From Amylostereum areolatum (lineage: Eukaryota > Basidiomycota > Agaricomycetes > Russulales > Stereaceae), in the NCBI GenBank assembly GCA_012932865.1, contig SAXG01000086.1, forward strand, positions 97,016-161,015: a stretch of DNA of 64,000 bases. The letters are read 5' to 3'. Every line of letters begins with the position of its first letter. The first letter of the stretch is position 1. Shown here piece after piece: positions 22,726-34,973 of the stretch. The position numbers were made by a program, and so were the translations under genes. The notes beneath the pieces are model-generated. The model did not search any database. It was not told where the DNA came from and was given only the letters and a program-made list of their open reading frames with translations.

Positions 22726-24192
22726 TCAGGCAGTGGGAGCGTAACCAAACTTGCAAACAAAGATTTCCGTCAGTACGTTCCGGTCCGTCGAGTCTTTGGG
22801 GAGTGTGTTGATAGCATGCTCCAGGTGCGGGATCTTCGTGACGTCGCCGTGCGCGACTCCGTTACCGGCATTGCGAAGGGCCTGGGACTCCCATATACCC
22901 TTCAAGGCGTCCTCGGAGAGCATGATTCCTCTCTCCTTGCATTTGGGGAGCGTCTGTGCGACAAATACGTCCATGGAGGCTCCAAAGCGCTTGATGAACC
23001 GGGGCCACCGATTCCATGCCTTGCTTGGACGTTCGTCGTACACCTTCTCTCGGATGCAGTCGCGCCCGTAGTCCAGGAGCACCCTGCGCATGAGGTGATC
23101 GCGCGCCTTGTGGTCCTGAAGTTGGCGTTCAGCAAGCCGCGTATCGCCAGACAAACAAAATGCGCGAAGGCTCACATCCTCTGTAAATGCCTCGCAAATC
23201 TCGCGATACCGGTTGTGGAGGTCCTGCAGCTCGTCGTTTACCGCCGCCTCCCGCTCTTCCAAAGCTGCTTTTTCCGTCGCATGCTGTGCCCGCATGCGCT
23301 CCATCTCCTCCTCGCGGTCTTTCCGTTCGCGTTCCAGCTCCTGTTTGCGTTCTTTCTTTTCGGTGTCCAAGTCCGCCCGGATTGCATCCAACATGGCAAC
23401 GACCGCGTCGGGCATGGCTAACGCGAGTGTGTCGGTACACGTGCAACGGCGCAATCTCCGGATAAGAGCAAGGCGTACCTCCACCAGTTCCAGAAGGATC
23501 CAGCGGGGTGTTCCTCTCCTGTTCTCCTTTCCCTCTCTTCCTCTTCTTCTTCTTATTCTTCTGGGAGTTTTCACTGGGAGTTTGTGTCTCTGTCGAACGA
23601 AAAGTTAGGTTCCGGAGTATGGAACGATGATGGATGTGAAAAAGAGACGTACCGACTGCCCCTTCCTCCCAAGGAGAATCCGAGCTTCCAATGTCACCTT
23701 TGTACCCAGATGCAAGTGGGATACCTACCCGTGTGCGTAAGGTTATATTTTCCGAAGCTCGTGCAAGGAGAGGAATTTACTATGCCGCGGAACGATCTTC
23801 CCCTTCAAAGTTTCGTCAATGTGAAAAGCAATCTTTAACTCTCCCTTTCGAAATGTCTCGATGCTCTCCAGATTCTCGTCGCTATCTAGGAGAGAGGCTT
23901 CGCTGCCGTTGCCCGAAGCTAGAACACAGTGATGGTTAGTGACACGGTGACAAATTGGAAGAGAAAACAGACAAGGATAGACGTGATGAGGAATGAAGGC
24001 ATCCTCAGGGATGTCTCTCGGTCCAGGAAGTGCGAATGTGACGTTGACATGACTCGCAAAGTCTGCGCGCAGCCTTCGCGATACTTGGGAAAGCGGTTGC
24101 GTTCCCCATTCGTGTTTCTGCGCGTCCGAGAGTGTAAGGACCTGATAAGAGTGTGGAATGTTTGTGTATAAGGAGATCGTTTGCGCCTGCAT
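22726..24192 (-). CDS. coiled-coil protein with C-terminal GNxxAHG domain, member E (unknown function)
   Basis: Model complement(join(22726..23115,23176..23417,23479..23589,23653..23724,23781..23918,23973..24192)), 390 aa. It has the full layout: N-terminal module (MQAQTISLYTNIP..., FALPGPRDIPEDAF), a basic KKKKRKRGKGEQER linker, a coiled coil (ADLDTEKKERKQELERER onward) and the C-terminal domain 262-390. The domain has RRVLLDYGRD, FVAQTLPKC, LSEDALKGIWES and R342-NAGNGVAH350-G, ending FVCKFGYAPTA. It is the closest relative of member A: both have six exons, a 390-nt last exon and the same start (MQA-TIS). The 60-nt intron before the last exon has no stop in frame, so retention would add 20 residues. 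No named function. Confidence 0.8.
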
Positions 24193-26213
24193 GCCTCCAG
24201 GCGCAACGGAAAGACAAAGTTGAACCGTGAACTATGAGGACGTAGTGAGGGGAGGACAAGTCACAACGGTTGTTTACAACGTAGAAGCTGATGACGTAAT
24301 CGCTTCTTATTTCCGGGGCCGGAGTTGGACGGGGCCGAATGGCGTGGCTGCATAAGTACTTGCTCTTTCCCAACTCTTTCCTGCAAGATTTCAGATCCTA
24401 TGTGCACAGGAAGGCCGTGAATAAAATGAAGTCTTCAATGAGGATTTTCGCTGTGGCAGCGTAGCGCGTTTGATGCAGTAGATTCCCCACATCCCCCTTC
24501 TTCAAGTCCCCACTACCTCGCTGTCCTCGCCCTTCTTCAAGTTCCCCAAAACCCTATCCCGACTACATATACATTCCCACAACTCCCCACACCATCATTC
24601 CTCGATCCTCGCGTCACAATCGTTCATCTAAATCGTCGTGTCAGATAAGCGCAGTAAGCGGGACTATTCAACTTGAAAGCGCATACCTTGTACTTACTTC
24701 ACACAGGTGTTGGTGTCGACTCGTGGCCATGGGTTGGTTCGGAACGGGCGAATCGGTCCTCAGCCTGTAGCACTGAATATCAGGCGTGTTCAGGGATGAC
24801 ATGTAAACTCACCAACGGTCGATGCGACGGTACGGGGACGATTGACTTGCACATTCCGAGAATTGGCTCGAGGAACATGGAGGTTTCTTTGAATTGCTCT
24901 CGTAGGGCATCTCGATGCTGCTAACCAGGATGTATTGGAGAGATATAATCAGCGTGATAGCAGACCGAATGAGAGTCCGTACGACGCGGCGTAAAGCTAT
25001 ATGTCGGACGCTTTCCTCATCTTACTGATTCTTGGAAGGCCTAGGAAAAGGAAAATCAGCACCGGGAGAAACTCGACCGCGGGCGTACCGGCGCTGTCGA
25101 CCATGCATGCGTCGCATGATCTGTGGTCTACGTTCTAGAGAAGAAAGAAGAATCAGACAGGTCATTTCCGTGACCAGGAACGCTACACATGGCATATGAT
25201 ATCTGGGAACCAAGTAATCAGAACATACAGACGTGAATAGAGGGCGTACGTGTTCAAACGATCAATGATACAAGTGCATATACTTCTGCAGAACAGAACG
25301 AAATCAGCCACAGGGAGGCTCGGTCGATAAACTCACCGCTATCATCCAACGGATGTGGACGTCGTATATCCGTGTAATAGGATGGTTGAAAGCGCGATTG
25401 AGAGAAAACCGAGTGCGATTGCCCTACACTTCCTCGTCCTCGACCCATTTATACCCTCCGTCCGACGGCGTCTCTGGGGTTCGGGCTGACACACACAAGT
25501 AATGCGTGGGACCTGCGTTCTCATGAGCTCAAAATTCGGAGTGGACAAAGCGGTACCTAGCGGTACGTACCCACTTACCAAGCGCCGCGAGGTGCTGACT
25601 CACCGTGGCTTCAACATGCTGGCCGTTCCCGAGCAAGTCAGCCAGAGAGATAACCGATACTTGTAACCCCTTGGATGAGTTGCATTACTGCTCATGTCGT
25701 GCGAGAGCATATATAAGACCGATGTACGTCTAAGACGATGTGCTTGGTCAACTTTCAGCGCCAGCGTAGGCTTGACTCAAGTGCTCTAGTCTCTGAAGCC
25801 GAGGCCGATGATGATGGTCCCGTGATCTAGCACTGTGGGTGGTGGTCTCGACCTCAGTCTGTGTGAGTCTGTATGGGCATCGACAGAAGACACAATGTGG
25901 ATCCCGAACCGGAGTCCCAGTCGACCACGGCGAAGGGATGGCCCAGCGTTGAGGAACCCCGAGGGCGCGTGGAGGAAGACCCACCATGTTCCGCGGGGCT
26001 TCCGCTGTCCGAGTCGCTGTCCGTAACTTGGCGGATGTCCGCTGCCAGCTGACAGAACCCCTTTCGCTCCGCGGTACGCTTTCATGAGAACTCCGCGTGT
26101 GTGATGATGTAGTGTTTTGCACGGCATCGTGAACGCCACGGCCACATAAAAGCGTACATTTTCTGAGAGTTTGGGCCGCCCGGTACAATCGACGCTATTG
26201 TTTCACCCAGACC
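24193..26213. other. intergenic, no supported gene
   Basis: Several ORFs of 60-150 codons on both strands, none with a family resemblance or a coherent exon structure. A small unknown gene could be missed here. Confidence 0.4.
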
Positions 26214-26915
26214 TTATCCCTTCATGTCATTTTGCACTAGGAGGAGATTGTTAGAAGTGTATACATCAGCATCACATACGGAGACGTACGCCCGATGGGA
26301 GTCACAGTAGTCCTCCCAGCTGGATTTTGACTTCTTCAGTCGCGACGCGTTTAGTAGATCGGGGGCCACCATAGGAGTGAATCTGGTGCCTCCAGGAAAT
26401 TTACATTTCGGCGCGACGTGCTTCACGGGCATGTTACATGGCGCGCGCGAAATGGACGGATTGCTGGCCTTTGAAGAGAGACGATTAGAGCCAACGCAAA
26501 AACAACGTTCCGGAACATACACGTGGCTTGGTTATTGCAGCAACTGGTCTGCTTGGTGCCCCTCTGATGGATTGTTTGATCGTGGCGGGGGAAAAAGCAG
26601 AATGAAGGCAGACCTGCTGCGGTACGTTTCTCGTCCCTTCTCTGATGAGTCCGATTGTCCGTCGTATTCAGCCGAATCAAGCCACGCATCCCAGTCCTCC
26701 ATCTCTTGAGCAGTAAACTGCGAATTTCCGGAGGGGTTGGTATGCTGACCGTTCTCGATATGCGAAACGGACGGCGAAGAAGAACGACGTGGACAGTCAT
26801 GTTCGACTTCCCGAAAGACCAGATCGTCGTGTGTTTCCCCCATTATCGTGGGTGGAGTTGAGGTATGCAAATTCCCTTCAGAGGGGGAGGTGGTAGGAAC
26901 TTGTGTCGAAGGCAT
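26214..26915 (-). CDS. small protein with CDxHR motif, member N1 (unknown function)
   Basis: Exon 1 is 26626-26915 from the ATG at 26915: an acidic Ser-rich segment with QEMEDWDAWLDSAEYDGQSD. A short exon near 26530-26560 (RPVAAITKPR) and a third exon follow. The third reads APKCKFPGGTRFTPMV, then KSSWEDYCDSHRA. A donor GTACGT directly after the HR-A codon suggests a further short last exon ending at about 26227; without that splice the frame runs to 26214. Paralogues N2 and N3 share the CK...RFT and SSW-x-DYCD-x-HR blocks. In N1 the second Cys of the CX4C pair is Gly (CKFPGG), so metal binding may be weakened. I know no named family for it. Confidence 0.55.
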
Positions 26916-28568
26916 GAGTCCGAAATCCACTCCGGAAAAATATCAATGGCGTACCCTTCAAGTACTCTTGGCCAACTTTTATAATCAAGTTTCGGAATGA
27001 ACACGGCCGTCAAATCACCCTACCACTGATCCGCACCCTAAGCAAACAGATCATACGTGCAGTCGAGCAATTGCTATTCCTTGATGCACAGCATTACGAC
27101 CGTCGAAATCTGTTACGGTGATTCGTGTGAGAGCATATGTTGCGCACAAGGCACTCTGCTTAGAGTCATGAGCCCTAAAATAATGCAGGTCCCAAACGTT
27201 ACATGACCGATCGTACCTCTGTAGAAACGCCCTCCGACCTTCCAAGTCGTCCAATCCGACAACTGAGTCGAACGCAAGTTACCCACCAGGCACCGGTACC
27301 AACTACCATTGAAACCGCGACCCGCCTTAACAAATCAACTTGAGCGTGTTAGAAAGCGTTGGTTGACTAGATAGGAATTTAGGTGCCGAGGAGCAGTTCA
27401 ATAATATGGACAAGGTGCGAAGGACCGGGATTGCGACTGAAAGACAGTAATGTTACTTAGCGCGTAGCGTTCTTCGGCATCTGCCGTCGGTGCCCGTGGG
27501 AACAGGTGGGAACGTGGGATTCGACCCGCTAAATCCCGTCCTCTCCCGCCGCTCGCTGAGCCTCTCTCCGTATGAGTATCTGTCGAGCAGCACCGCACGG
27601 CCTTTGTCGTATTATACTCGCTCAAGGAATCCTTGATTCATTTCTATCTCTTGGTGATTCTCCCGAGACTCTATGCTTCGAACGGCGCATCAAATAGTTT
27701 CAACTGTGTTTTTCAACCTCCGTCTGGCTGACCTCGCGTGAACTCTCGCTCCAAGGTGCCCAAGGGTACTCTCATCTTCAGCTTTTAGGATTATACATGT
27801 ACTAAAACTACTGCTACAGGTGCACGACTTGAAAAAGTTTGCTATGGTGCATCACGCCGTGTTCAGACCAGCTCGCGGTGGAAGCAATCAAGTTGAAAGT
27901 ATTTAACGCCAACACATTGAACATACTGACAGAGATGTAGATGTTCGGTAGATATCAAAGCGGGCGTATACAAGAGGGAAATGGATTGCCGCTGGTTCGG
28001 CGTCTGCTTTCGGTGAGACCTTGAGAACGCGTCACCGTTGTGCGTTTTATAAATCTTGCCACCACACAGTTCTCATCGCAGCCCACTGCTCGCCCTTTTG
28101 GCCGAACAGCCTCATGGCATGTCACGATGCATATGTTGACGGAACTAAGGTCTCTTTCCTTGGCATCGACACGTCCATAATAACATTTCGCCGGCGGCTG
28201 CCAGGCATCCGGTGTCCTTCGATGACGGCCTGAAACGACGCCACCGGATATCGAACCCAAATCGAACCAATTCCTACGCGATCTGTCGACTTCAAAGTGC
28301 TCAAAGCGATGACACAGAGCTTTCATGGCGGGTAATCTGTAGACTGTATCCATGTTGTCGTCTAGAATTCTGATTCCCCTGTTTACACAGCGCCCCGCCT
28401 CATGACTGCGAGGTTTCTGACTGCATATCATGTCTAGGCGATGGATGTATCAAAAATTCACAGGTTCCCACAAGAGGCTGAGATATAATGGCAACAATCC
28501 ACCACGTACGTCTCGGTTCTTAAACATCTATCCCCTTCTCTGCACCCCTCTAGACCTCCCTCCGTACT
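26916..28568. other. intergenic, no supported gene
   Basis: Divergent upstream regions of N1 (minus) and M1 (plus). No coding signal recognised. Confidence 0.45.
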
Positions 28569-31174
28569 ATGTCCGCGACAGACCACGCAGTAGGACTAGA
28601 TGCTGCCATCTCGTCGATTGGCCATCTCGTCACAACAACAATGTTCGAAACAGCGTTCTTTGGTACGTGCTTCTCATATCAGACAGGGCCTCTCCGATCT
28701 CAAAGTCGCCCACCGGTCCTAGGCATATACACCCTGTTGATCATTCAATCGACTTATATCCTCTTGTGCGTGTATATTCCACCCCATCTCTTCATTATAT
28801 CTCAACACATGGTAAAGGCACAAGGATTTCCGCCTGAAAAGTATACGATGGATGCTCGCGGTGACAGGATTGATGTATATCCTTTCGGCGATGCACTGGG
28901 CGGCAATTATATCCAGACTATTGTCCATCCTGCACTCCCAAGGCAGGATCGCGGTTGACTCATCATACAGGATGGGACTAATTGTTACAATAAGCACCGG
29001 ACTAAACGTAAGTTTTTCCTCCGCTTTGTATCTGCCTTGTTGATATCATCGCGCAGCTTCTTCTCAGTGACGCAGTGGTTATGTGGAGGGTGTATGTCCT
29101 TTGGGGGCGAAATAAGATAATTCTTATATCATGTTCGCTTCCTTTCTTCGCCACAGTAGGTACGTCGTGTTACGGTTTCCGGTTCGGAGCGGCTAACGAC
29201 ATCCAGCTATCGCCGTGGTCAATGTGTATCAAGAAGCCGCGCTGTTCTCGAAGGGACAAAATATACTCGGAACCGCGTACGGGCTATACCTCGGAACAGC
29301 CTCCTTGGTCACCTTCTGTCTTTCATTGGCTACAAATATGTGGTCTACTGCATTGATCGCATACAAAGCTTGGTAACAAATCTCTCGCCCTTCCGGTATG
29401 GCATCTGAAGGAAATTATGTAGGTACCACAGGCGCAACATCGCTGCGCATATCCGACGTTGTAGCAGGAAGAGCATGGTAGAGAAAGTGTTGACCCTGCT
29501 GCTCGAATCGGGTGCATTATACTCATCCGTCCAGGTACGCACACTGTCACTTCAACCGCCGTGCGCGAAGCGATTCTGAGCAGTTACTATGGATCATGAC
29601 GTTGGCGTTCGGGAACCTCTCGTCCACAATCACATTCGAGGTGATCCTGCTTGGTGTCCTTCCCCAGGTATCAGTCCCAGTGAGAAACCGTCATTTTCGA
29701 CGCGATTCTCGTCGATTCGCGAACACGTGTCTCGCGGAATCGCTGGAACACGCGATGACAATAATTTTTGACTGGGAATCTATTCAATGCGAGTCACTTC
29801 GCGCAATGGTCTGCTATTGCCGGACATATGTACCTGAATCTGTCTGCTGTTATGTAGCTTCGCGTCGATTGGCACAGGGTTGTTGTATATATTGTTCACA
29901 CTATTCAGGCAGATTGAGCTTCGTGGGAGATTGGGACAGACAACAGGATATATTGAGGGTGGATAAAGGAATATGTACATTGTGTATTGTACGTGGACTC
30001 GTATCGTAGCGTCAAGCGGGATATACATGGTACAGCCCCACCACCAGTATACCCCTCCTTCAGGACAGTTCCGATTCCCAAGAATTCTCCCGTGCGTTCA
30101 CGGAACGGGGAAACGTCAGGACATGATGGTGTGAGGGGGGAGAGTAAGGGGGGTGGGTCAAGGGAGGGAGGGCGCCGGGTGGACAACAATGCCTACTACA
30201 CGGAGTAGCCTATCTGGACACCTTGAACAACACAGAGACTCACCAAACCGCGCCCGATACCATCCAACCACAAGCCCTGCTATGTACATGTACTCCGGGC
30301 TCTCCAAACGACGAGGCCGCATGACTGGCAAAGTTGTTCTTCATCCAGATGTATGCCCTGGTGATGTGTTAGTAGCATTCTCCAATATGTCAACATAAAG
30401 CGCACAAAGCAAGGCTCCGGTGAGGTCAGAGCAGGAGGAAAGATACAGAGTACGGGAGCCTGAAGGAGACAGTACTGTAGAGAGGCGAAGGGAAAAACAA
30501 CAAGTCGAACAGAGTCGAACGCGCGAGAGATGGGTGTTGTTGTAACGTGTTTGTCGCGACTCAAAGTGACTTGCTGCGAGGCAAGATAAGCAGAACACCA
30601 AGTTACAAACAAAGGGGACACCAGGTTGTTGAGGCTCGATGCGAATCGACCGTAAAATACATACAACTGACAACGAAAGGAAAGGTACGCTACATCAGTG
30701 CTACGCGAGCCGCGGTGCGAAGGAATCGTGTTAAACCTGGCCTGCCATTCCATGCGGACCTGAAAGTTCACCGGAATCGCGGTGAACCCGGTCGACCATC
30801 ACAACTGGACTCGCGAATCCCTCCGAAGCTCACAGAAAATTCCGCTTTCTCACTGGGTATCAGTACGTCCAATACGTCGACGGATGGTAGTACATGTGAC
30901 CGAGATTCGTGCAAAACGGCAGGGAATTTATCCGACCATTATTGTCGTTCTCGTATGCCTCCAGAAGACACACTGCGATCGAAATTTCACCTACGCCGAT
31001 GTCGAAATCTCGGGCGCACAACAGGAGCTCGCTACGCAAGATTTGAGCGGTTTCGAACTTGTTCGTCGCCCGGTGGATACTACACGGTCGGAAGCAATCG
31101 TTATCATTGGGACAACAACCGTTGGGGATTCGGACGCTGGGAGCAGTTCGGAGAATGATGACGCGAAGGTGTGA
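28569..31174 (+). CDS. 7-transmembrane protein M1, last intron invaded by a transposon
   Basis: Model join(28569..28662,28723..28765,28818..29007,29057..29159,29207..29372,29423..29534,29584..29667,30923..31174), 347 aa if spliced so. It belongs to an Agaricomycete-type 7TM membrane protein family of unknown role; M2 and M3 are paralogues. Conserved blocks: SIRWMLAVTGLMYILSAMHW, LLSDAVVMWRVYVLWGRNK, LATNMWSTALIAYKAW, KSMVEKVLTLLLESGALY, GIYPTIIVVLVCLQKTHCDR. Exons 2-6 have the same lengths as in M2 (43, 190, 103, 166, 112). The last intron is about 1.25 kb instead of about 57 nt because a TIR element sits on the original donor. An upstream CAG|GTATCA could replace it, at the cost of two codons (Val-Ser). 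It is otherwise intact. Confidence 0.7.
29676..30856. mobile_element. 1181-bp TIR element at the exon 7 donor of M1
   Basis: GTATCAGT flanks both ends (29668-29675 and 30857-30864). The ends are inverted repeats: left CCCAGTGAGAAACCG, right (complement) CCCAGTGAGAAAGCG, followed by ATTTTC in both. The terminal G overlaps the target copy, so the duplication is 7 or 8 bp. No transposase ORF; non-autonomous. The CAGTG core and the duplication size fit hAT elements (inference). Confidence 0.85.
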
Positions 31175-32558
31175 ACGGTAGTTTGGGAATGCGCTGTATT
31201 TATTGTATTAGATGCTACTTTGTCGTTCGAATTTGTGAAGTGAAGTACACACCGAAATCGTTAGTATCTATTCATCTTGTACGAACCTGCGTATATCATT
31301 TGTCAGCTTATTAAGGTGTCCAATGACGAAGTCTACTCACACTTCTGCCATACTTCACCTGATCATGAACAGATGTCCACGCCTGCCACGTCCCAAGTCA
31401 TCCGTGCATCGATGAGTTTCACCTCATCCGCAAGGAAACGCACCTTTTGAAGTCCGCCCTGGATGATCCACAGACAAACAGAAGTAAGAAAGGCGCAAGA
31501 CCCCACCCATCCATCAACGTGATCACCTAGAATATGTTCGTTGCCCTTGCTCATGCTGACGGACGGCGGGGAATGCCGAGACGGTACGTGGATGGAGCAC
31601 AGGTGCTGGGGCGGAGGAGCCTAGTTATACTAGGCTTGTCACTGGGGGCACCCGGCAAACATACTTTCCGTAGTGCTCAGAGCGCGTCGTTAAAAAAGAA
31701 ACGACAAAGCAACGGCGACGTACAAGGGTACTTACGAAATATGCGTTTTCTCCGTCGGCGTCAGATGCGCGCGTCGACCGCTGCTGTCGAGTGATTTTGC
31801 TGAGCGTCTCCGACTTGTTGATCGCCAGCTTGCTTACCGTCAATTTGTCGCAACTTCGGGACCGAATTTCTTGAGTGAGTCGGGACTCGGAATACTTTGT
31901 GCCATGCTGGGACTCAGTGGGAGCTCAGAAGGCCGCCTCAGTCGCTCAAAGACTCGTATGTAGATAGGACGCCGGTTCGGCATCGGTGTGGCCGGTGGGC
32001 GTGGGAACTGGTCCGACGCGGTGGCGTGACGGCCGCCGCCGGCGTCGGCGAGACGCCCACATTGTTCGAGTTCTAACTCAACATTCGCCCCGCGGTCTCT
32101 TGTCAGCTCTTGCCTTCCTACCATCTGCTAGCCCTTTTGTGACTTGTCTGAACAGTCTCAGGGTACGTTTTGGCTCATCTACATGACAGTAACGATTCTT
32201 CCATCCAGCGCCGGCGCCGTACTGTTCTTTGATTGAAATGTGCTGGAGCGACGCCATCGGATACAGCGTTCATTTTGGGGCGATTCCCCGAGCGAAGCGC
32301 CTAAAAGCGACATTGTAGGACCTTCGATAACGCCAATTTTAAACCCTGACGCAGATAGTTGTGTATCATCCGCGATCCTGGAACTCCGTCCACTGAATTC
32401 ATCATCTACATGCGCGGGTCACCTGCATGCGCGGGCAGTGCTATCATATGATCAGAGATCAAGATGGAAGGTCATGTTTCTGGCTTATAGGCTTACGGTC
32501 AGTAAGTTGCTGTTGCCTTCGCCCCGGACATCTCTCGTATCCTCGATCTAGTAGTACC
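31175..32558. other. intergenic between M1 and M2
   Basis: Contains a 63-codon minus-strand ORF at 31363-31554 with an ATG and hydrophobic centre (SCAFLTSVCLWIIQGGL), and a 5'-like fragment near 31840-31905. Neither is recognisable. Treated as non-coding. Confidence 0.4.
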
Positions 32559-33990
32559 ATGTCCGCTGCAGGCGTCACAGCTCTCGATGGCGCCATTGAC
32601 TCTATTCGTCGATTTATCCCTGCGGTAGTATCTGAAACAGGGCTATTCGGTGCGTCGTTTCCATTGCCTATGAAGCCCCTTAACCTCAAAATCATCCGTC
32701 CTAGGCATATTCACTCTCTTATTCCTGCAATCGACTTACATCCTTCTGTACGTAAACGTCTTGTTCGAACCTCTGGTTAACTCTCAACATCTGGCGACGA
32801 AAGGCACAAGGATCTGCGCACGCGAAGCGTGCGCTGGATGCTCGTAGTGACAAGCCTGATGTATACACTTTCCGCGGCACACTGGGGGACCATTCTTTCT
32901 GGCTTGTTGACCATCCTGCGTCACCCGGAGAGTACCGACGTCGCGGCATCCCACAAGATGGGAATAATAGCGACAGCAACCGCCGAACTGAGCGTGAGGG
33001 ATACCCTCCCATCTCACCGTCCGCCTCACTGATATCTGTTGGCGGAAAGCTTCTTCTCGGCGACGCGGTGGTCGTATGGAGGGTGTGGATCCTTTGGGGG
33101 AGAAACAGATTCGTCCTCATAACGTGTTCGCTCCTCTTCTTGTCGACGACGGGTACGTTGTGCGCCTGATTATGGTATTGCTGAGCTAACCATTTTCAGC
33201 CATGATGATAGTGGCGTTGTATCAAGACGCAACCCTGTCTCCGACCGGGCGAAATACACTCGGATACGTGAACGGGATTTACCTTGGAACATCCGCCGTG
33301 GCTTCATTCAGTCTTTCATTGACCACGAATTTATGGTCTACCGCGCTGATCGCGTACAAAGCTTGGTAACGAAATCTCTCCACCGCGACTGGCCTTTTGT
33401 ATTCTGAAGGTTCTCTAGGGAATATAGATCCAATATCTCCGCCAATATATTGCAAGACAACAGAAAAAACATGGTGGAGAAGGTGTTCACGCTCCTGATG
33501 GAATCTGGTGCCCTATACTCGTCTCTCCAGGTATGCAACCTATATGCCACGTTGATTGATCCCTGAAAATGACACTGTGCAGGTCCTATGGATTACCGCG
33601 TTGGTATTTTGGGACTCGACGTTGACGAAGCCTTTCGCGTTGATCATGCCCGCCGTCGTGCCCCAGATCTCAGTACGTTCAGTTTTACTAATGGTGGCCT
33701 GACAGCTCATAATATGAACTAAAATGCAGGGAATCTACCCGACCATCATTATCGTGCTCGTTTGTCTGCGGAAGACGCACTGCGATCGACAATTCACCTA
33801 CACCGATGGCTCGACTGCAGGCGCACGACCGGGACACCCCACGCAAACTTTGAGTGCATTCGAAGCTGGTCGGCCGGCGGCCCCACGCCGGTTGGAACCG
33901 CTCGTCTTCATTACGAGAACGACCGCCGGGCAGTCTCAATCGGATTCTGACAGTATTTTGGAAGGGGTTGAAGTGAAATCAGAGGCATAA
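32559..33990 (+). CDS. 7-transmembrane protein M2 (intact paralogue)
   Basis: Model join(32559..32649,32705..32747,32804..32993,33050..33152,33200..33365,33419..33530,33583..33672,33730..33990), 351 aa. It starts MSAAGVTALDGAIDSIRRF, and seven hydrophobic segments follow with the family blocks RWMLVVTSLMYTLSAAHW, LLGDAVVVWRVWILWGRNR, MMIVALYQDATLSPTGRN, LTTNLWSTALIAYKAW, MVEKVFTLLMESGALYSSLQ and GIYPTIIIVLVCLRKTHCDR. The cytosolic Ser-rich tail ends EGVEVKSEA. Exon 7 is 90 nt, the length M1 had before its insertion. Predicted integral membrane protein; ligand and signalling role unknown. Same strand as M1 and M3. Confidence 0.85.
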
Positions 33991-34345
33991 ATGGTAGTCA
34001 GGACTACTGTATGTTACGCATGCATGTTTCGCCATGTGCTTCGTCGTTCTATACTATAAGCACCTCGGAATTTGTCGGAATTTGTCCATCGTCCTCAACC
34101 CAAGAACCTTCATCTCCGAGTACACGCCAGACTTCAGTCTCAAGGCATCCTCGTATTTGAGCCATAGTTCATGGTCATTGGATCAGATGTCGTTGTCATA
34201 TCGAAAGCTCGGCTCGCGTGAGGCTCCCTTTTCCCTATCCCTGAAGACTCGTCTCTGATCCCACATCCACAAGCTCCTTCGATTTTTATGGCCCACAAAG
34301 GTATACGCTTTCCAGGTGTTCGGCCTGTACAAACAAAACTAGAAT

Positions 34346-34973
34346 TTAACAAGACACGATTTCCTCCGTGTTCGCACTTGAGATGGTTCGTCAGAGATGG
34401 ATACAATAGTAGAGTATAGCATTAAAAGAAACGTACCTCCGATGCGTGTCACAGTAGTCACTCCAGCTGGATTTCAAGGCACCACGTCCCGCTGCGTTTG
34501 CGAGCGGGACCGTGAATCTCGTACATTCAGGGGATTTGCACCTCGGCGGAACGAATTTCGTAGGTTTGTTGGCACGCGCGTGGGACGTGAATGGCCCGGC
34601 GACCTGTTGAGGATGATGGTCAATACCGATACGGTGTTTGACGCTCAATGGTTTGGAACGTACAAGCCCTTCTGGTCGACAGTCTCTGATCACGGGCAAC
34701 GTTCTGCAAAGGCAAGCTGTGTGAGTATGGTGATGAAACGGGAAGAAAGAACGCTGACATTTTTCGATGCGGTGTTTGTTCTTCATCCGCTGATTCCGGA
34801 TACTGGTCTGATCGTGCTTCACGCTTCTCCAAGTCAGCCTCCCAGTGTGAAATCCCCCGTGCATAGGACTGAGAGCAATCGGCGCCTTTCGAGCGCATGT
34901 CGTCCTTGAGCTGCGAAAGAGAAGCGGGAAACAGTCGTTGTGGGAAGTCGTCCGGAGGGGTAGGTTGATGCAT
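34346..34973 (-). CDS. small protein with CX4C...CDxH motif, member N2 (unknown function)
   Basis: The start is ATG at 34973 (MHQPTPPDDFPQRLFPASLS...). The N-terminal exon is acidic and ends near ADEEQTPHRKM. The main exon 34437-34603 reads VPPRCKSPECTRFTV, then GALKSSWSDYCDTHR, giving C-x4-C and C-x2-H spacings like compact zinc-binding folds. A donor GTACGT follows HR at the same place as in N1 and N3; a last exon 34346-34376 would end the protein. The middle of the model (34605-34740) is uncertain. It sits 0.36 kb past the end of M2, on the opposite strand (convergent). Confidence 0.55.

Noticed and set aside
31840..32124. Minus-strand ORF ending MAQSIPSPDSLKKFGPEVATN
   Set aside because: In-frame TGA precedes the only plausible donor (GTAAGC); no continuing exon fits.
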